Source of the DNA: RXOA01 sp964547105
GTDB taxonomy: Bacteria; Bipolaricaulota; Bipolaricaulia; UBA7950; UBA9294
Reading direction: 5' to 3'
DNA: 21,937 bases
NCBI GenBank assembly: GCA_964547105.1
Contig: CAZJLO010000030.1
Span: forward strand, 1-21,937
A model generated the notes under the pieces. The model saw only the letters and a program-made list of their open reading frames with translations, made no database searches and was not told the DNA's origin. Each line of letters begins with the position of its first letter. Position 1 is the first letter of the stretch. Position numbers and translations under genes: made by a program. Of this stretch, positions 15,347-21,937 are shown one piece after another.

Positions 15347-16429
15347 ATGGGATCTCCATACGGCGCAAGGGATTCCCTTCTCTGGTTGGCTCATCTGGCG
15401 CACCCCTCCTGGGCACGACAGGTTGCGGTCGATCCGTCTCCTCTGTTGGGGGAGATCGTTTGTGCCCCATCGAGCAGTCGCATCGTACGTGTCGTCTTGT
15501 TCGGTGATCTCATGCCGTTTTCGGATCGGCAAACGCTGGTGGTCGCTCCTTCGATCCGCGACGTGTTCCGACAGGCCGATCTCGTCATCGGCAATTGCGA
15601 AACCCCGGTGGCCGCCAAGACAAAACTGCGGCCGTTCATGTTTGCCGTCGGGGTCGATCGAATTCGAGTTGCGCTGGAATCGCTCGGGGTGAGACTGACA
15701 CGGGAGTGCTGTGTACTCGGCATCGCCAACAACCACGCCGGCGACCAACGCTCGGAGGGATTCGAAGAAACCGCAAGACAGCTTGATTCGATCGGGGTCA
15801 GCATCGCCGGGATGCAGCAGTTCGGGGATCCAATCGTGCCTACGCTTCAAGTGGACTCTGTGCGGATCGCAGTTCTTGCATGGACGAATTGGATCAACCG
15901 AAATCGGTTCTCGGAAGCACGCGGGATCTGCCGCAGTGAGCAGGTCGATGAGCAAATCGTCGCCGCAAAACAGGCCGCAGCCGACGTCCTCGTAGGGTTT
16001 CCGCATTGGGACTTCGAGTTCTGTCTTTTCCCTTCCCCGCAGACCGTGCAGGCTGCTCGCCGGATCCTTTCTCAGGGCGTCACTGTGCTGGTCGGTCACC
16101 ATCCGCATGTTCTACAACCAATCGTCAACTACCCCGAAGGCCTGTGCATGTACAGCCTTGGCAATACAACGCCGCTTCCGACAAATCTCGTCCGTTGGCC
16201 AACGCTGATCGGCGCCGTGCTTTGCCTGGACATCGTTGCCGAAGGCGAGAATCTCGGAGCAGTTGCCGCCTATCGCGTGCTCCCGATCCGGATCCGCCGA
16301 GAACCCCGGAGGATCCTGTTATCGGCGATATCGGTCGATACTCCGGCGTCAGCAGACGAACGCATGCTGCTCACGCGGCTGTTCCCATCACGGTGCCCCG
16401 AAGAGTGTCTCGACCAGGCACATCGCTGA
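15347..16429 (+). CDS. CapA/PgsA-like metallophosphatase-fold protein
   Basis: A 360-residue protein of the CapA family, related to calcineurin-like metallophosphoesterases and named for a poly-gamma-glutamate capsule protein. ATG 15347 follows GGGAGGAAAC. Metal-site motifs in order: FGDLMP (GD at 53-54), IGNCETPV (82-88), ANNHAGD (127-133), PHWDFEF (219-225), GHHPHVLQP (250-258) and YSLGN (269-273). There is no clear signal peptide or membrane anchor at the N-terminus, unlike capsule CapA, so a cytoplasmic enzymatic role is likely. It sits 32 nt after the oxoamine synthase and is probably cotranscribed. No other capsule genes (capB, capC) are in the window, so poly-glutamate synthesis is not supported. 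Confidence 0.85.
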   Translation: MGSPYGARDSLLWLAHLAHPSWARQVAVDPSPLLGEIVCAPSSSRIVRVVLFGDLMPFSDRQTLVVAPSIRDVFRQADLVIGNCETPVAAKTKLRPFMFAVGVDRIRVALESLGVRLTRECCVLGIANNHAGDQRSEGFEETARQLDSIGVSIAGMQQFGDPIVPTLQVDSVRIAVLAWTNWINRNRFSEARGICRSEQVDEQIVAAKQAAADVLVGFPHWDFEFCLFPSPQTVQAARRILSQGVTVLVGHHPHVLQPIVNYPEGLCMYSLGNTTPLPTNLVRWPTLIGAVLCLDIVAEGENLGAVAAYRVLPIRIRREPRRILLSAISVDTPASADERMLLTRLFPSRCPEECLDQAHR

Positions 16430-16440
16430 CGCGAACTCCA

Positions 16441-16485
16441 GCCGACGGAGGCATTGTCATGCCCGGGAGTCCGTCGGCATGACAA
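16441..16485 (+). repeat. Overlapping, mutually exclusive inverted repeats
   Basis: Two perfect inverted repeats share bases. The first pairs GCCGACGGA (16441-16449) with TCCGTCGGC (16470-16478). The second pairs TTGTCATGCC (16454-16463) with GGCATGACAA (16476-16485). The right arms share 16476-16478, so both cannot form fully at once. It lies 12 nt after the CapA-like gene and about 100 nt before the decarboxylase ATG. No T-run follows. It could be a switch, an mRNA-stability element or a dispersed repeat. Confidence 0.6.
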
Positions 16486-16583
16486 CCGCCCGCTCGATCG
16501 TGCGAAACGGTTCGCAGCGTTCTATGATGTCAGCATGAGAGATTTGATCTCGATCTTGAGCGCGTCCGGCTGAGGGAGCCCCG

Positions 16584-18035
16584 ATGACCGACACAAACTA
16601 CCACATGAGTGCTGATGAGTTCCGCCGACAGGGGAAACAGCTTGTCGATTGGATCGCTGACTACCACGAACGACGGGTGGCCGAACTTCCCGTCTTTTCG
16701 CGGGTCGAGCCCGGCGCAATCCGGAGCGAACTTCCCGCACACCCTCCCGAACAGGGCGAACCATTCGAGGCGATGATGCGGGACGTGGACGAGATCCTCC
16801 TTCCGGGGATCACCCACTGGCAATCTCCGAACTTCTATGCGTATTTCCCTGCCAATGTGTCGTATCCATCCATTCTTGGCGAACTCCTGTCAGCCGGCCT
16901 CGGCGTCCAAGGGATGCTTTGGTCGACAAGCCCCGCTTGTACGGAGCTTGAAACCCACGTCTTGGATTGGGTGGTGGATTTGCTCGGGTTGCCGGAACGG
17001 TTCAAGTCGAGTGGCCCCGGTGGTGGGGTCATCCAAGACAGCGCATCAAGCGCCGCACTCACCGCCCTCCTTGCGGCACGGGAACGGGCGACGGGCTACC
17101 AAAGCAATGAGAAAGGGCTTGCCGATTGCCCCGGCCTGGTTGCGTACGTATCGACCCAGACGCACTCTTCAGTTGAAAAGGATGCGCGCGTCATCGGAAT
17201 CGGGCGATCCAATCTTCGCGCAATCGATGTCGACGAGAATCTCGCGATGCGCGCCGACCTTCTTGAGCGGCAGATCGATGACGATCGCGCAGCAGGGCTG
17301 GTTCCGTTTTTCGTTTGCGCCACCGTCGGAACCACGTCGTCCAATGCGATCGACCCGCTGCCTGAAATCGGCCGGATCTGCCGTCAACATCGAATCTGGA
17401 TGCATGTTGATGCGGCGATGTCAGGAACGGCCGCAGCCTGCCCCGAATTCCGCTCGATTCACGATGGGGTCGAGCTTGCGGACAGCTATGCGTTCAATCC
17501 TCACAAGTGGATGTTCACCAATTTCGATTGCGATTGCTTCTTCGTCGCCAATCGAGCCGCGCTGATCCGCACGCTTTCGATCCTCCCCGAATACCTGCGC
17601 AACCGCGCCACGGAAGACGGTGCGGTGATTGACTACCGGGATTGGCACGTCCCACTGGGGAGACGTTTCCGGGCTCTCAAACTGTGGTTCGTGCTCCGCC
17701 ACTACGGGATAGAAGGGCTGCGGCATCACATCCGGCGTCATGTTGCTTGGGCGCAGGCATTTGCATCATGGGTTGCGGCAGACGAGCGGTTCGAACTCGC
17801 CGCTCCTGCGCCATTGAACCTTGTGTGCTTCCGGCTCCGCGGCGACGATTCCCGGAATGAAGCGCTGCTCGGACGGATCAACCAAAGCGGCAAGCTGATG
17901 CTGTCGCATACGCGTCTTGATGGTCGATATACGCTTCGTTTCTGCGTTGGGCAAACCCGCACTGAAGAGCATCACGTGCAAGAGGCGTGGCGAATCATTC
18001 GAGAAGAGGCAGAGGCACTGACGGAATACGGCTAG
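16584..18035 (+). CDS. PLP-dependent aromatic-L-amino-acid decarboxylase-like (group II)
   Basis: A 483-residue group II decarboxylase, closest by motif to tyrosine/DOPA/tryptophan decarboxylases. ATG 16584 follows GAGGGAG. Landmarks: HWQSPNFYAYFPA (78-90), His194 (THSSVEKD), the PLP-pyridine Asp276 (HVDAAMSG), the Schiff-base Lys308 (NPHKWMFTNFDCD), and RDWHVPLGRRFRALKLWF (352-369). Tyr337, 29 residues after the lysine, matches the catalytic Tyr332 of human AADC. Its retention argues for true decarboxylation, since the related aldehyde synthases have Phe there. The product would be an aromatic amine and CO2. It follows the SDR, oxoamine synthase and CapA genes on the same strand, with a 154-nt gap containing inverted repeats and a TATGAT at 16523-16528, so it may have its own promoter. 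Confidence 0.92.
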   Translation: MTDTNYHMSADEFRRQGKQLVDWIADYHERRVAELPVFSRVEPGAIRSELPAHPPEQGEPFEAMMRDVDEILLPGITHWQSPNFYAYFPANVSYPSILGELLSAGLGVQGMLWSTSPACTELETHVLDWVVDLLGLPERFKSSGPGGGVIQDSASSAALTALLAARERATGYQSNEKGLADCPGLVAYVSTQTHSSVEKDARVIGIGRSNLRAIDVDENLAMRADLLERQIDDDRAAGLVPFFVCATVGTTSSNAIDPLPEIGRICRQHRIWMHVDAAMSGTAAACPEFRSIHDGVELADSYAFNPHKWMFTNFDCDCFFVANRAALIRTLSILPEYLRNRATEDGAVIDYRDWHVPLGRRFRALKLWFVLRHYGIEGLRHHIRRHVAWAQAFASWVAADERFELAAPAPLNLVCFRLRGDDSRNEALLGRINQSGKLMLSHTRLDGRYTLRFCVGQTRTEEHHVQEAWRIIREEAEALTEYG

Positions 18036-18045
18036 AGAACCTTAC

Positions 18046-19044
18046 CTACTCGAAGTCGATGTCCTCGGGCAGGTGGATCGCGAATTTGCACCACAAGTCG
18101 CCGGCCAGCACCGACTCCACAACATCAGTCTTGAGTTTACGTCCGAAGATCAGTTCGTACGGCCGTTTGTGATAGCCGGCGCTGCACTGGCAAAACGTCG
18201 GCGAGACCGGAGATTCGCCCATGCGAAGCGATTCACGCGCCCACGGGCAATGGCAGTAGAGATACCGTTTGGTCTGCTCGTCGTCCTCTTTGAGGTAGGC
18301 GTCCGCCATGTAGGGTATCTTCGCCTCGTAAAGGATGTTGCCCTCTCGGACACCGGCGGAGATTTCGGGGTGTTCCCTGACGAATTGGATGACTTCATCG
18401 GTGATTTCCTGCGTGAAGTAGAGCTTCCCGCTATCTCGAAGGTTCTCAAGCTCGGCGATGAACTCGGTTCGTTTCCGTTCAAGGTACGCATCGAGACTTC
18501 CAGCAGCTTCGTATTTCTCCTTGAGTCCTTCGTACCATGCGTCGGGCAGGTCGCGCAGACTGTCAGAAAGAAGGGCACGGCAGGTTGCCTCGTCCACCTC
18601 ATCTTCGAGCCGATCCATCACCGTGCGATTCAACCGCGCTCGATCGGTCGACGAAATCCCAAGGATAGGAAGCTCAAGCCCTTCGAACACGCTGTCCCGA
18701 ACGGCTTCGCCAAGCTGATCCGCAAGTTTCGCATACAGGTTTCTCATCGCCTCTTCGCCATCCACAAGCTCCAGCGTCGCCGCTTGCAGGTCATGGTTCC
18801 CAATGTGAACGCCGTACCGGGCAAGGGCGACGATGTTCTCGAAGCTGCTTCGCCCCTCGCTGACAAGAACAGACATGAATGAAAGCACATCGGCGCGGTC
18901 TGCCGATGCCAACGATCCTGAACCGCCTTGTTCCGGTTGCCGAAGGAAGCGCTCGAACTGCTCGACGATTCCGAGGGATTGCTCGATCGTCTCAGCGTCG
19001 ATCTTCCTCGTCTTCAAGAATGCTCGAAATCCTTTGCCATCCAT
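18046..19044 (-). CDS. Two-part protein: integrase-SAM-like N-terminus, Cys-rich C-terminus
   Basis: A 332-residue protein of unknown function. ATG 19044 has GGAGGG about 5 nt upstream. Residues 1-85 (FRAFLKTRK, QSLGIVEQFERFL, RADVLSFMSVL, NIVALARYGVHI) look like the helical core-binding (SAM-like) domain of tyrosine recombinases, but no recombinase catalytic R-H-R-Y follows. The middle is helical and charged. The C-terminus has paired cysteines: Cys264/Cys266 (YCHCPWARES), Cys285/Cys287 (FCQCSAGYHKRPYE) and Cys319 in GDLWCKFAIHLP. This end resembles, from memory, families annotated DUF6144 or the L-2-amino-thiazoline-4-carboxylate hydrolase-like fold. The cysteines could bind a metal or cluster. 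It is convergent with the decarboxylase gene, with 10 nt between stops. Confidence 0.8.
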   Translation of the reverse strand: MDGKGFRAFLKTRKIDAETIEQSLGIVEQFERFLRQPEQGGSGSLASADRADVLSFMSVLVSEGRSSFENIVALARYGVHIGNHDLQAATLELVDGEEAMRNLYAKLADQLGEAVRDSVFEGLELPILGISSTDRARLNRTVMDRLEDEVDEATCRALLSDSLRDLPDAWYEGLKEKYEAAGSLDAYLERKRTEFIAELENLRDSGKLYFTQEITDEVIQFVREHPEISAGVREGNILYEAKIPYMADAYLKEDDEQTKRYLYCHCPWARESLRMGESPVSPTFCQCSAGYHKRPYELIFGRKLKTDVVESVLAGDLWCKFAIHLPEDIDFE

Positions 19045-19211
19045 CGCTTCCCTCCATGATCCGCTGCGGTCGATCTTGCTGTAATCCGTCTCGCGACAAG
19101 CATCGCCGGTCTACGTCTCCGGGACGTCTTCCCGAAGGGCATTATCCATCGCCGAGGTGGCGGGGCAAGCTCCCAAGAGACATCGAATTGCGGCCACAGT
19201 ACACTGGCATC

Positions 19212-20000
19212 GTGAACGATCGATCGTTGCCGTCGGGAATACCGTTTCTGATGCAGAACCCCAGCAGCACCACAGGCTGCTTGCTGATTCATGGATTCAC
19301 GAGCTGGCCGGAGGAGATGCGCTGGCTGGGAACCGATCTGGCGCGCCGAGGACACACGGTTCTCGGCGTGCGGCTTCCGGGGCATGGAACGGCGCCAAGG
19401 GACCTTCGGCGAGTTCGCGCCGCCGATTGGCTGGCGGCCATCGCAGATGGTGTCGCATTGCTGCGGGAGATGGCAGATTCTGTCTTCCTCGTCGGATTCT
19501 CGCTCGGGGGCGCGCTCGCGCTGATCGCCGCATCGCAGATTCCCGTACGCGGAGTCATCGCAATGGCGACACCGTATGGCCGAATGCGGCTCCGCAAGCG
19601 GGTGTCGACCCTCGCCCGAAGCGTGCTCCCATGCTGGGAAAGGATGCCGAATGCGCTCCCGCACCCAATCCTCGGCGACCGGCACCAGATCGTGTATCCT
19701 GCCTACGCCACGTATCCGACAGTCGCCAACCGGCGGCTCATCCGCGTACAAACACTCCTGACCAAAGCATTACCCGTTGTCTCCGTACCCGTTTTGATTG
19801 TCCACTCGCGGGATGATGACATCGTTGATCCGGCAAGCGCACAGCGTATCCATGCCTGCCTCGGAAGCGATGACAAGCAGATCCTGTGGCTGGACGGCTT
19901 CGGCCATTCCGTCGTGCGCGCAGCCCGCAGACAGGAGCTGTTCGCTGAGATCGGTGGCTTCCTCAGCCGGATCGAGCAACCTGCGGAACAGGCATCCTAG
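19212..20000 (+). CDS. Alpha/beta hydrolase, carboxylesterase / monoacylglycerol-lipase-like
   Basis: A 262-residue serine hydrolase. Motifs: LLIHGFTSWPEEMRWLG (24-40) supplies the oxyanion region, LPGHGTAPRDL follows, nucleophile Ser97 in GFSLGGAL, acidic residue in HSRDDDIVDP (probably Asp202), and His232 in GFGHSVV. The pattern HGFT, then GHG, then a short cap matches Est30-like carboxylesterases and bacterial monoglyceride lipases. Start GTG 19212 is the best guess: it has no Shine-Dalgarno but a TACACT lies 6 nt before it, which could be the -10 of a leaderless message; ATG 19251 is the alternative. No signal peptide, so it is cytoplasmic. Its TAG overlaps the stop of the convergent patatin gene within one CTAG. 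Confidence 0.85.
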   Translation: MNDRSLPSGIPFLMQNPSSTTGCLLIHGFTSWPEEMRWLGTDLARRGHTVLGVRLPGHGTAPRDLRRVRAADWLAAIADGVALLREMADSVFLVGFSLGGALALIAASQIPVRGVIAMATPYGRMRLRKRVSTLARSVLPCWERMPNALPHPILGDRHQIVYPAYATYPTVANRRLIRVQTLLTKALPVVSVPVLIVHSRDDDIVDPASAQRIHACLGSDDKQILWLDGFGHSVVRAARRQELFAEIGGFLSRIEQPAEQAS

Positions 20001-21067
20001 CTCGGTTCATCCACGAAGCTTGGATGGTTGATGGCAACGTTTCCCGGTTCAAGGCGGTTGTACCAGCCAAAGTACTCACGGGCTCCCTTCCGTCCGGATT
20101 CGACCAGCTCTTGCTTCTTCTTGTCACTCAGATCGAAGTCGGTCGTCCCCACACCCAGCGTATCGATGTAGATCGTTCGGTGCCAATCATCGCTGTGGAG
20201 GTGTTGGTTGGTCTGGGCGTTGAGGATCGATCCGACAAGGGCTTGACTGTAGCCGAACAAGCCGCGGATTTCTCGCCGCGGAGGCGGCGCCTGATGCCGG
20301 AACATGGCGATCTCGCGTCCGGTGTCCAGCCGGAATCCAAGCGTCTGCTTGTTGTAGATGTACGATTCCGTCTCGCCAAGAGGGAGCTTCACATTGCGCG
20401 GCTCGTAGTATTCGGTCCTTCTTGCCTGCATCTGGAACGGGACATCTTCCTCCAGATAGCCGCTTCGATCGAACAGCTTGATCGGGTAGTTGTCGAAGAC
20501 CCCGCCGTCGACAAACACGTCGCCGCACGTGTTCCTTACGGAGGCGAAATACAGCGGAATCGACATCGACCGGCGAACCGCATCGACCACCGTCATCCCG
20601 GGGGTGCGCTCAGCAGAGAACACTTCGGCAAGCCGCGTCGAAAGATTGGTCCCGACAATGTAGAGGGCCGGTCCTTCTGTCTCGGCAAGCTGCGAGAAGG
20701 TCAGATCCGGAGGAAGTGACTTATTCAGAGCAAGCGTTGCGAGCCATTGCTCGATCGCCTTCCCTTTGCACCATCCGTAGCGGCGGAAGATACGGCACAG
20801 GTTCAGCACCCAACGCGGCGACGGATCGACGAAGGCACGGAAGTCAAGATCCCACAGAATGGCGCGAATTTCATCGATGTTGTACCCAAACCCGAAGAGG
20901 ACGGCCATGATCGCTCCGGCCGAAGTCCCTCCGACGCGGGTGATCCTCTGCAGGACTTCAAGTCGCTGCAATTCCTCGAGAGCACCGACGTAAGCAATTC
21001 CCTTCACACCGCCGCCCTCGAACACAAGGTTGCGGAAGATCAGTTCTGGTTTCGGAACCGAATCCAC
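19997..21067 (-). CDS. Patatin-like phospholipase
   Basis: A 356-residue patatin-family acyl hydrolase with the Ser-Asp dyad. The start is GTG 21067, with AAAGGAGG 5 nt upstream; an in-frame ATG at 21145 would add a proline-rich extension without a site. The glycine-rich oxyanion motif GGGVKG is at 18-23, the nucleophile Ser49 in GTSAG (47-51), and the catalytic Asp187 in VDGGVFDNYP. The family cleaves acyl esters of phospholipids or neutral lipids. The C-terminal ~150 residues hold no second recognised domain and no transmembrane segment. It lies 136 nt downstream of the HPP gene on the same strand and converges with the alpha/beta hydrolase, another likely lipid esterase. Confidence 0.93.
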   Translation of the reverse strand: MDSVPKPELIFRNLVFEGGGVKGIAYVGALEELQRLEVLQRITRVGGTSAGAIMAVLFGFGYNIDEIRAILWDLDFRAFVDPSPRWVLNLCRIFRRYGWCKGKAIEQWLATLALNKSLPPDLTFSQLAETEGPALYIVGTNLSTRLAEVFSAERTPGMTVVDAVRRSMSIPLYFASVRNTCGDVFVDGGVFDNYPIKLFDRSGYLEEDVPFQMQARRTEYYEPRNVKLPLGETESYIYNKQTLGFRLDTGREIAMFRHQAPPPRREIRGLFGYSQALVGSILNAQTNQHLHSDDWHRTIYIDTLGVGTTDFDLSDKKKQELVESGRKGAREYFGWYNRLEPGNVAINHPSFVDEPS

Positions 21068-21203
21068 TTGGCCTCCTTTCCGACGCCCGCAGTGCGATGG
21101 GGGCGGGGGCGAAAGCGTCCCTTCCAACGTGCCGACGAGTATCATGGCAAAGAGTGGACTGAACCTGCAAGAAACGTTCGGGCTGGCCGCCCGTCCCGTG
21201 GAG

Positions 21204-21695
21204 CTACGTCAGATCGCGAAGCCAATGCCGCAATCCATGGCGGATCAAAGCGAACGCCGTCACCGCACCAAGCGTGAACAGGATGTGCGCGAAATCGATC
21301 GAGGTAATCGCAAACGCCAGGGCGTTCCCCGCCGCCGGTGGATGTTCCGTGTCGGTAACCACCATCACGAAGATCGCCAGCGCCACCGCGGCGGCGCCGA
21401 GGATTCCGGCCGTGTGTTCGTTCCGTGCCAGAAGCTCGAACCGGAACGGAATCGAGCACAGCAACCCGATCGCCATGCACAGAACATGTCCGCCGATGAG
21501 ATTTCTCGGGCGGGCGATCGAGCTGTGCGGCGTGGCAAACACGACAAACGCGCTCGCCCCCAAAGCAGCCACGATCACACCGCTGGTCAACACACCGAAC
21601 ACCGTCACCACCGCAGCAACGGCGACAAACGCCAGCAACGTTTGGAGCACATAGTGCTTCGGATCCTGCTTGAATTTCTCGTCGACGAGCTTCAT
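21204..21695 (-). CDS. HPP-family integral membrane protein
   Basis: A 163-residue membrane protein with four to five hydrophobic segments. The HPP-family signature is clear: FVVFATPHSSIARPRNLIGGH (about 51-71) and TDTEHPPAAGNALAFA (about 114-129), the HPP motif itself being EHPPA. Some HPP proteins in cyanobacteria and plastids transport nitrite, but most bacterial members are uncharacterised. ATG 21695 has no Shine-Dalgarno; TATCAT lies 7 nt upstream (see promoter entry). It follows the ferredoxin-like gene by 75 nt on the same strand. Confidence 0.9.
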   Translation of the reverse strand: MKLVDEKFKQDPKHYVLQTLLAFVAVAAVVTVFGVLTSGVIVAALGASAFVVFATPHSSIARPRNLIGGHVLCMAIGLLCSIPFRFELLARNEHTAGILGAAAVALAIFVMVVTDTEHPPAAGNALAFAITSIDFAHILFTLGAVTAFALIRHGLRHWLRDLT

Positions 21696-21702
21696 TGCCG
21701 GG

Positions 21703-21708
21703 ATGATA
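21703..21708 (-). promoter_or_regulatory. Possible -10 box of a leaderless HPP transcript
   Basis: TATCAT on the minus strand ends 7 nt before the HPP ATG. No good -35 is visible at 16-18 nt. The absence of a Shine-Dalgarno and the spacing match the arrangement at the MFS gene. Confidence 0.35.
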
Positions 21709-21770
21709 CAGGAAGATTGGGGGTGTCTTGTACTAGGTATGCCCCATCCGCCGACTCCCCTGTTCGACCG

Positions 21771-21937
21771 CTAGCGATGGTGGATCGTTCGGCCGAGGAG
21801 CGGCACATGGATCTTGATCGCGCTTTCCGGGCACATCTCCTGACAACAGTAGCAACGGATACAGCGGTCGTAGTGATGCACCGGCGGACGAGATCGATCA
21901 TTGCCTTCGAACATCACCGCTTTCGGCGTCACCGGAC
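21771..21937 (-). CDS. C-terminal 4Fe-4S domain of a probable DUF362-family protein
   Basis: The last 54 residues of a gene that runs off the right edge; the frame enters at 21935 and stops at 21771-21773. It carries one complete 4Fe-4S binding motif, DRCIRCYCCQEMCPESAI (CxxCxxCxxxCP with one additional Cys), preceded by PVTPKAVMFEGN and RPPVHHY. That arrangement, a 4Fe-4S motif near the C-terminus after a PxxxP-rich segment, is typical of DUF362 proteins from anaerobes. The DUF362 domain itself lies outside the window. Other ferredoxin-domain proteins are possible. Confidence 0.72.
   Translation of the reverse strand, partial: PVTPKAVMFEGNDRSRPPVHHYDRCIRCYCCQEMCPESAIKIHVPLLGRTIHHR

Noticed and set aside
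14367..15470. 367-codon minus-strand open frame
   Set aside because: Antisense to the oxoamine synthase; composition typical of a shadow frame.
15347..16429. Capsule (poly-gamma-glutamate) locus
   Set aside because: Only a CapA-like protein is present, without a membrane anchor and without capB or capC nearby.

Overview
The window is bacterial: dense, intron-free genes on both strands, Shine-Dalgarno sequences of the AAGGAGG type, sigma70-like promoters and one classic stem-plus-T-run terminator. By eye it is moderately GC-rich and unusually rich in GATC. The run of exactly 100 N at 3181-3280 marks a scaffolded draft or metagenome assembly. No rRNA, tRNA, CRISPR or insertion sequence was seen. 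The gene set (DUF362-type ferredoxin tail, HPP membrane protein, old-yellow-enzyme oxidoreductase, polar amino-acid ABC transporter, serine-palmitoyltransferase-like enzyme) does not fix a phylum. A little-cultured anaerobic lineage such as Bipolaricaulota is only a guess.

Left third. A C-terminal gene fragment (2-124) is followed by a heavily decayed GNAT acetyltransferase pseudogene (329-806). On the minus strand lies a secreted protein with 24 cysteines (911-2098), with a hairpin terminator after it. Next are a divergent pair split by the N gap: an Fpg/Nei-like protein that lacks the usual N-terminal catalytic proline (2331-3161, minus), and the C-terminal part of a NudC-type Nudix hydrolase (3281-3600, plus). 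After about 480 bases with no convincing gene comes a tight four-gene ABC operon for a polar amino acid: binding protein, permease, ATPase, permease (4082-7146). Both junctions downstream of the first permease are ATGA overlaps.

Middle. A minus-strand pair encodes an old yellow enzyme (7719-8819) and a PIN-domain protein (7187-7645). Divergent from it is a tandem-GNAT protein (8941-9849). A cold-shock gene has its own strong promoter, a leader of about 105 nt and a perfect-palindrome terminator (10042-10462). A prolyl-iminopeptidase-like hydrolase (10530-11663) converges on, and overlaps by 91 nt, a fosmidomycin-resistance-like MFS exporter (11573-12802). The exporter's promoter is placed for leaderless transcription.

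Right third. A plus-strand run encodes a short-chain dehydrogenase, an alpha-oxoamine synthase of the serine-palmitoyltransferase-like group, a CapA-like metallophosphatase and an aromatic-amino-acid decarboxylase (13141-18035). The first two together suggest synthesis of an amino-alcohol lipid, a sphingoid-base-like product; this is inference. Convergent with this run is an unusual protein with an integrase-SAM-like N-terminus and a Cys-rich C-terminus (18046-19044, minus). Then come a monoacylglycerol-lipase-like hydrolase (19212-20000, plus), a patatin-like phospholipase (19997-21067, minus), an HPP-family membrane protein (21204-21695, minus) and the 4Fe-4S tail of a probable DUF362 protein (21771-21937, minus). 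Lipid-acting enzymes are over-represented here.
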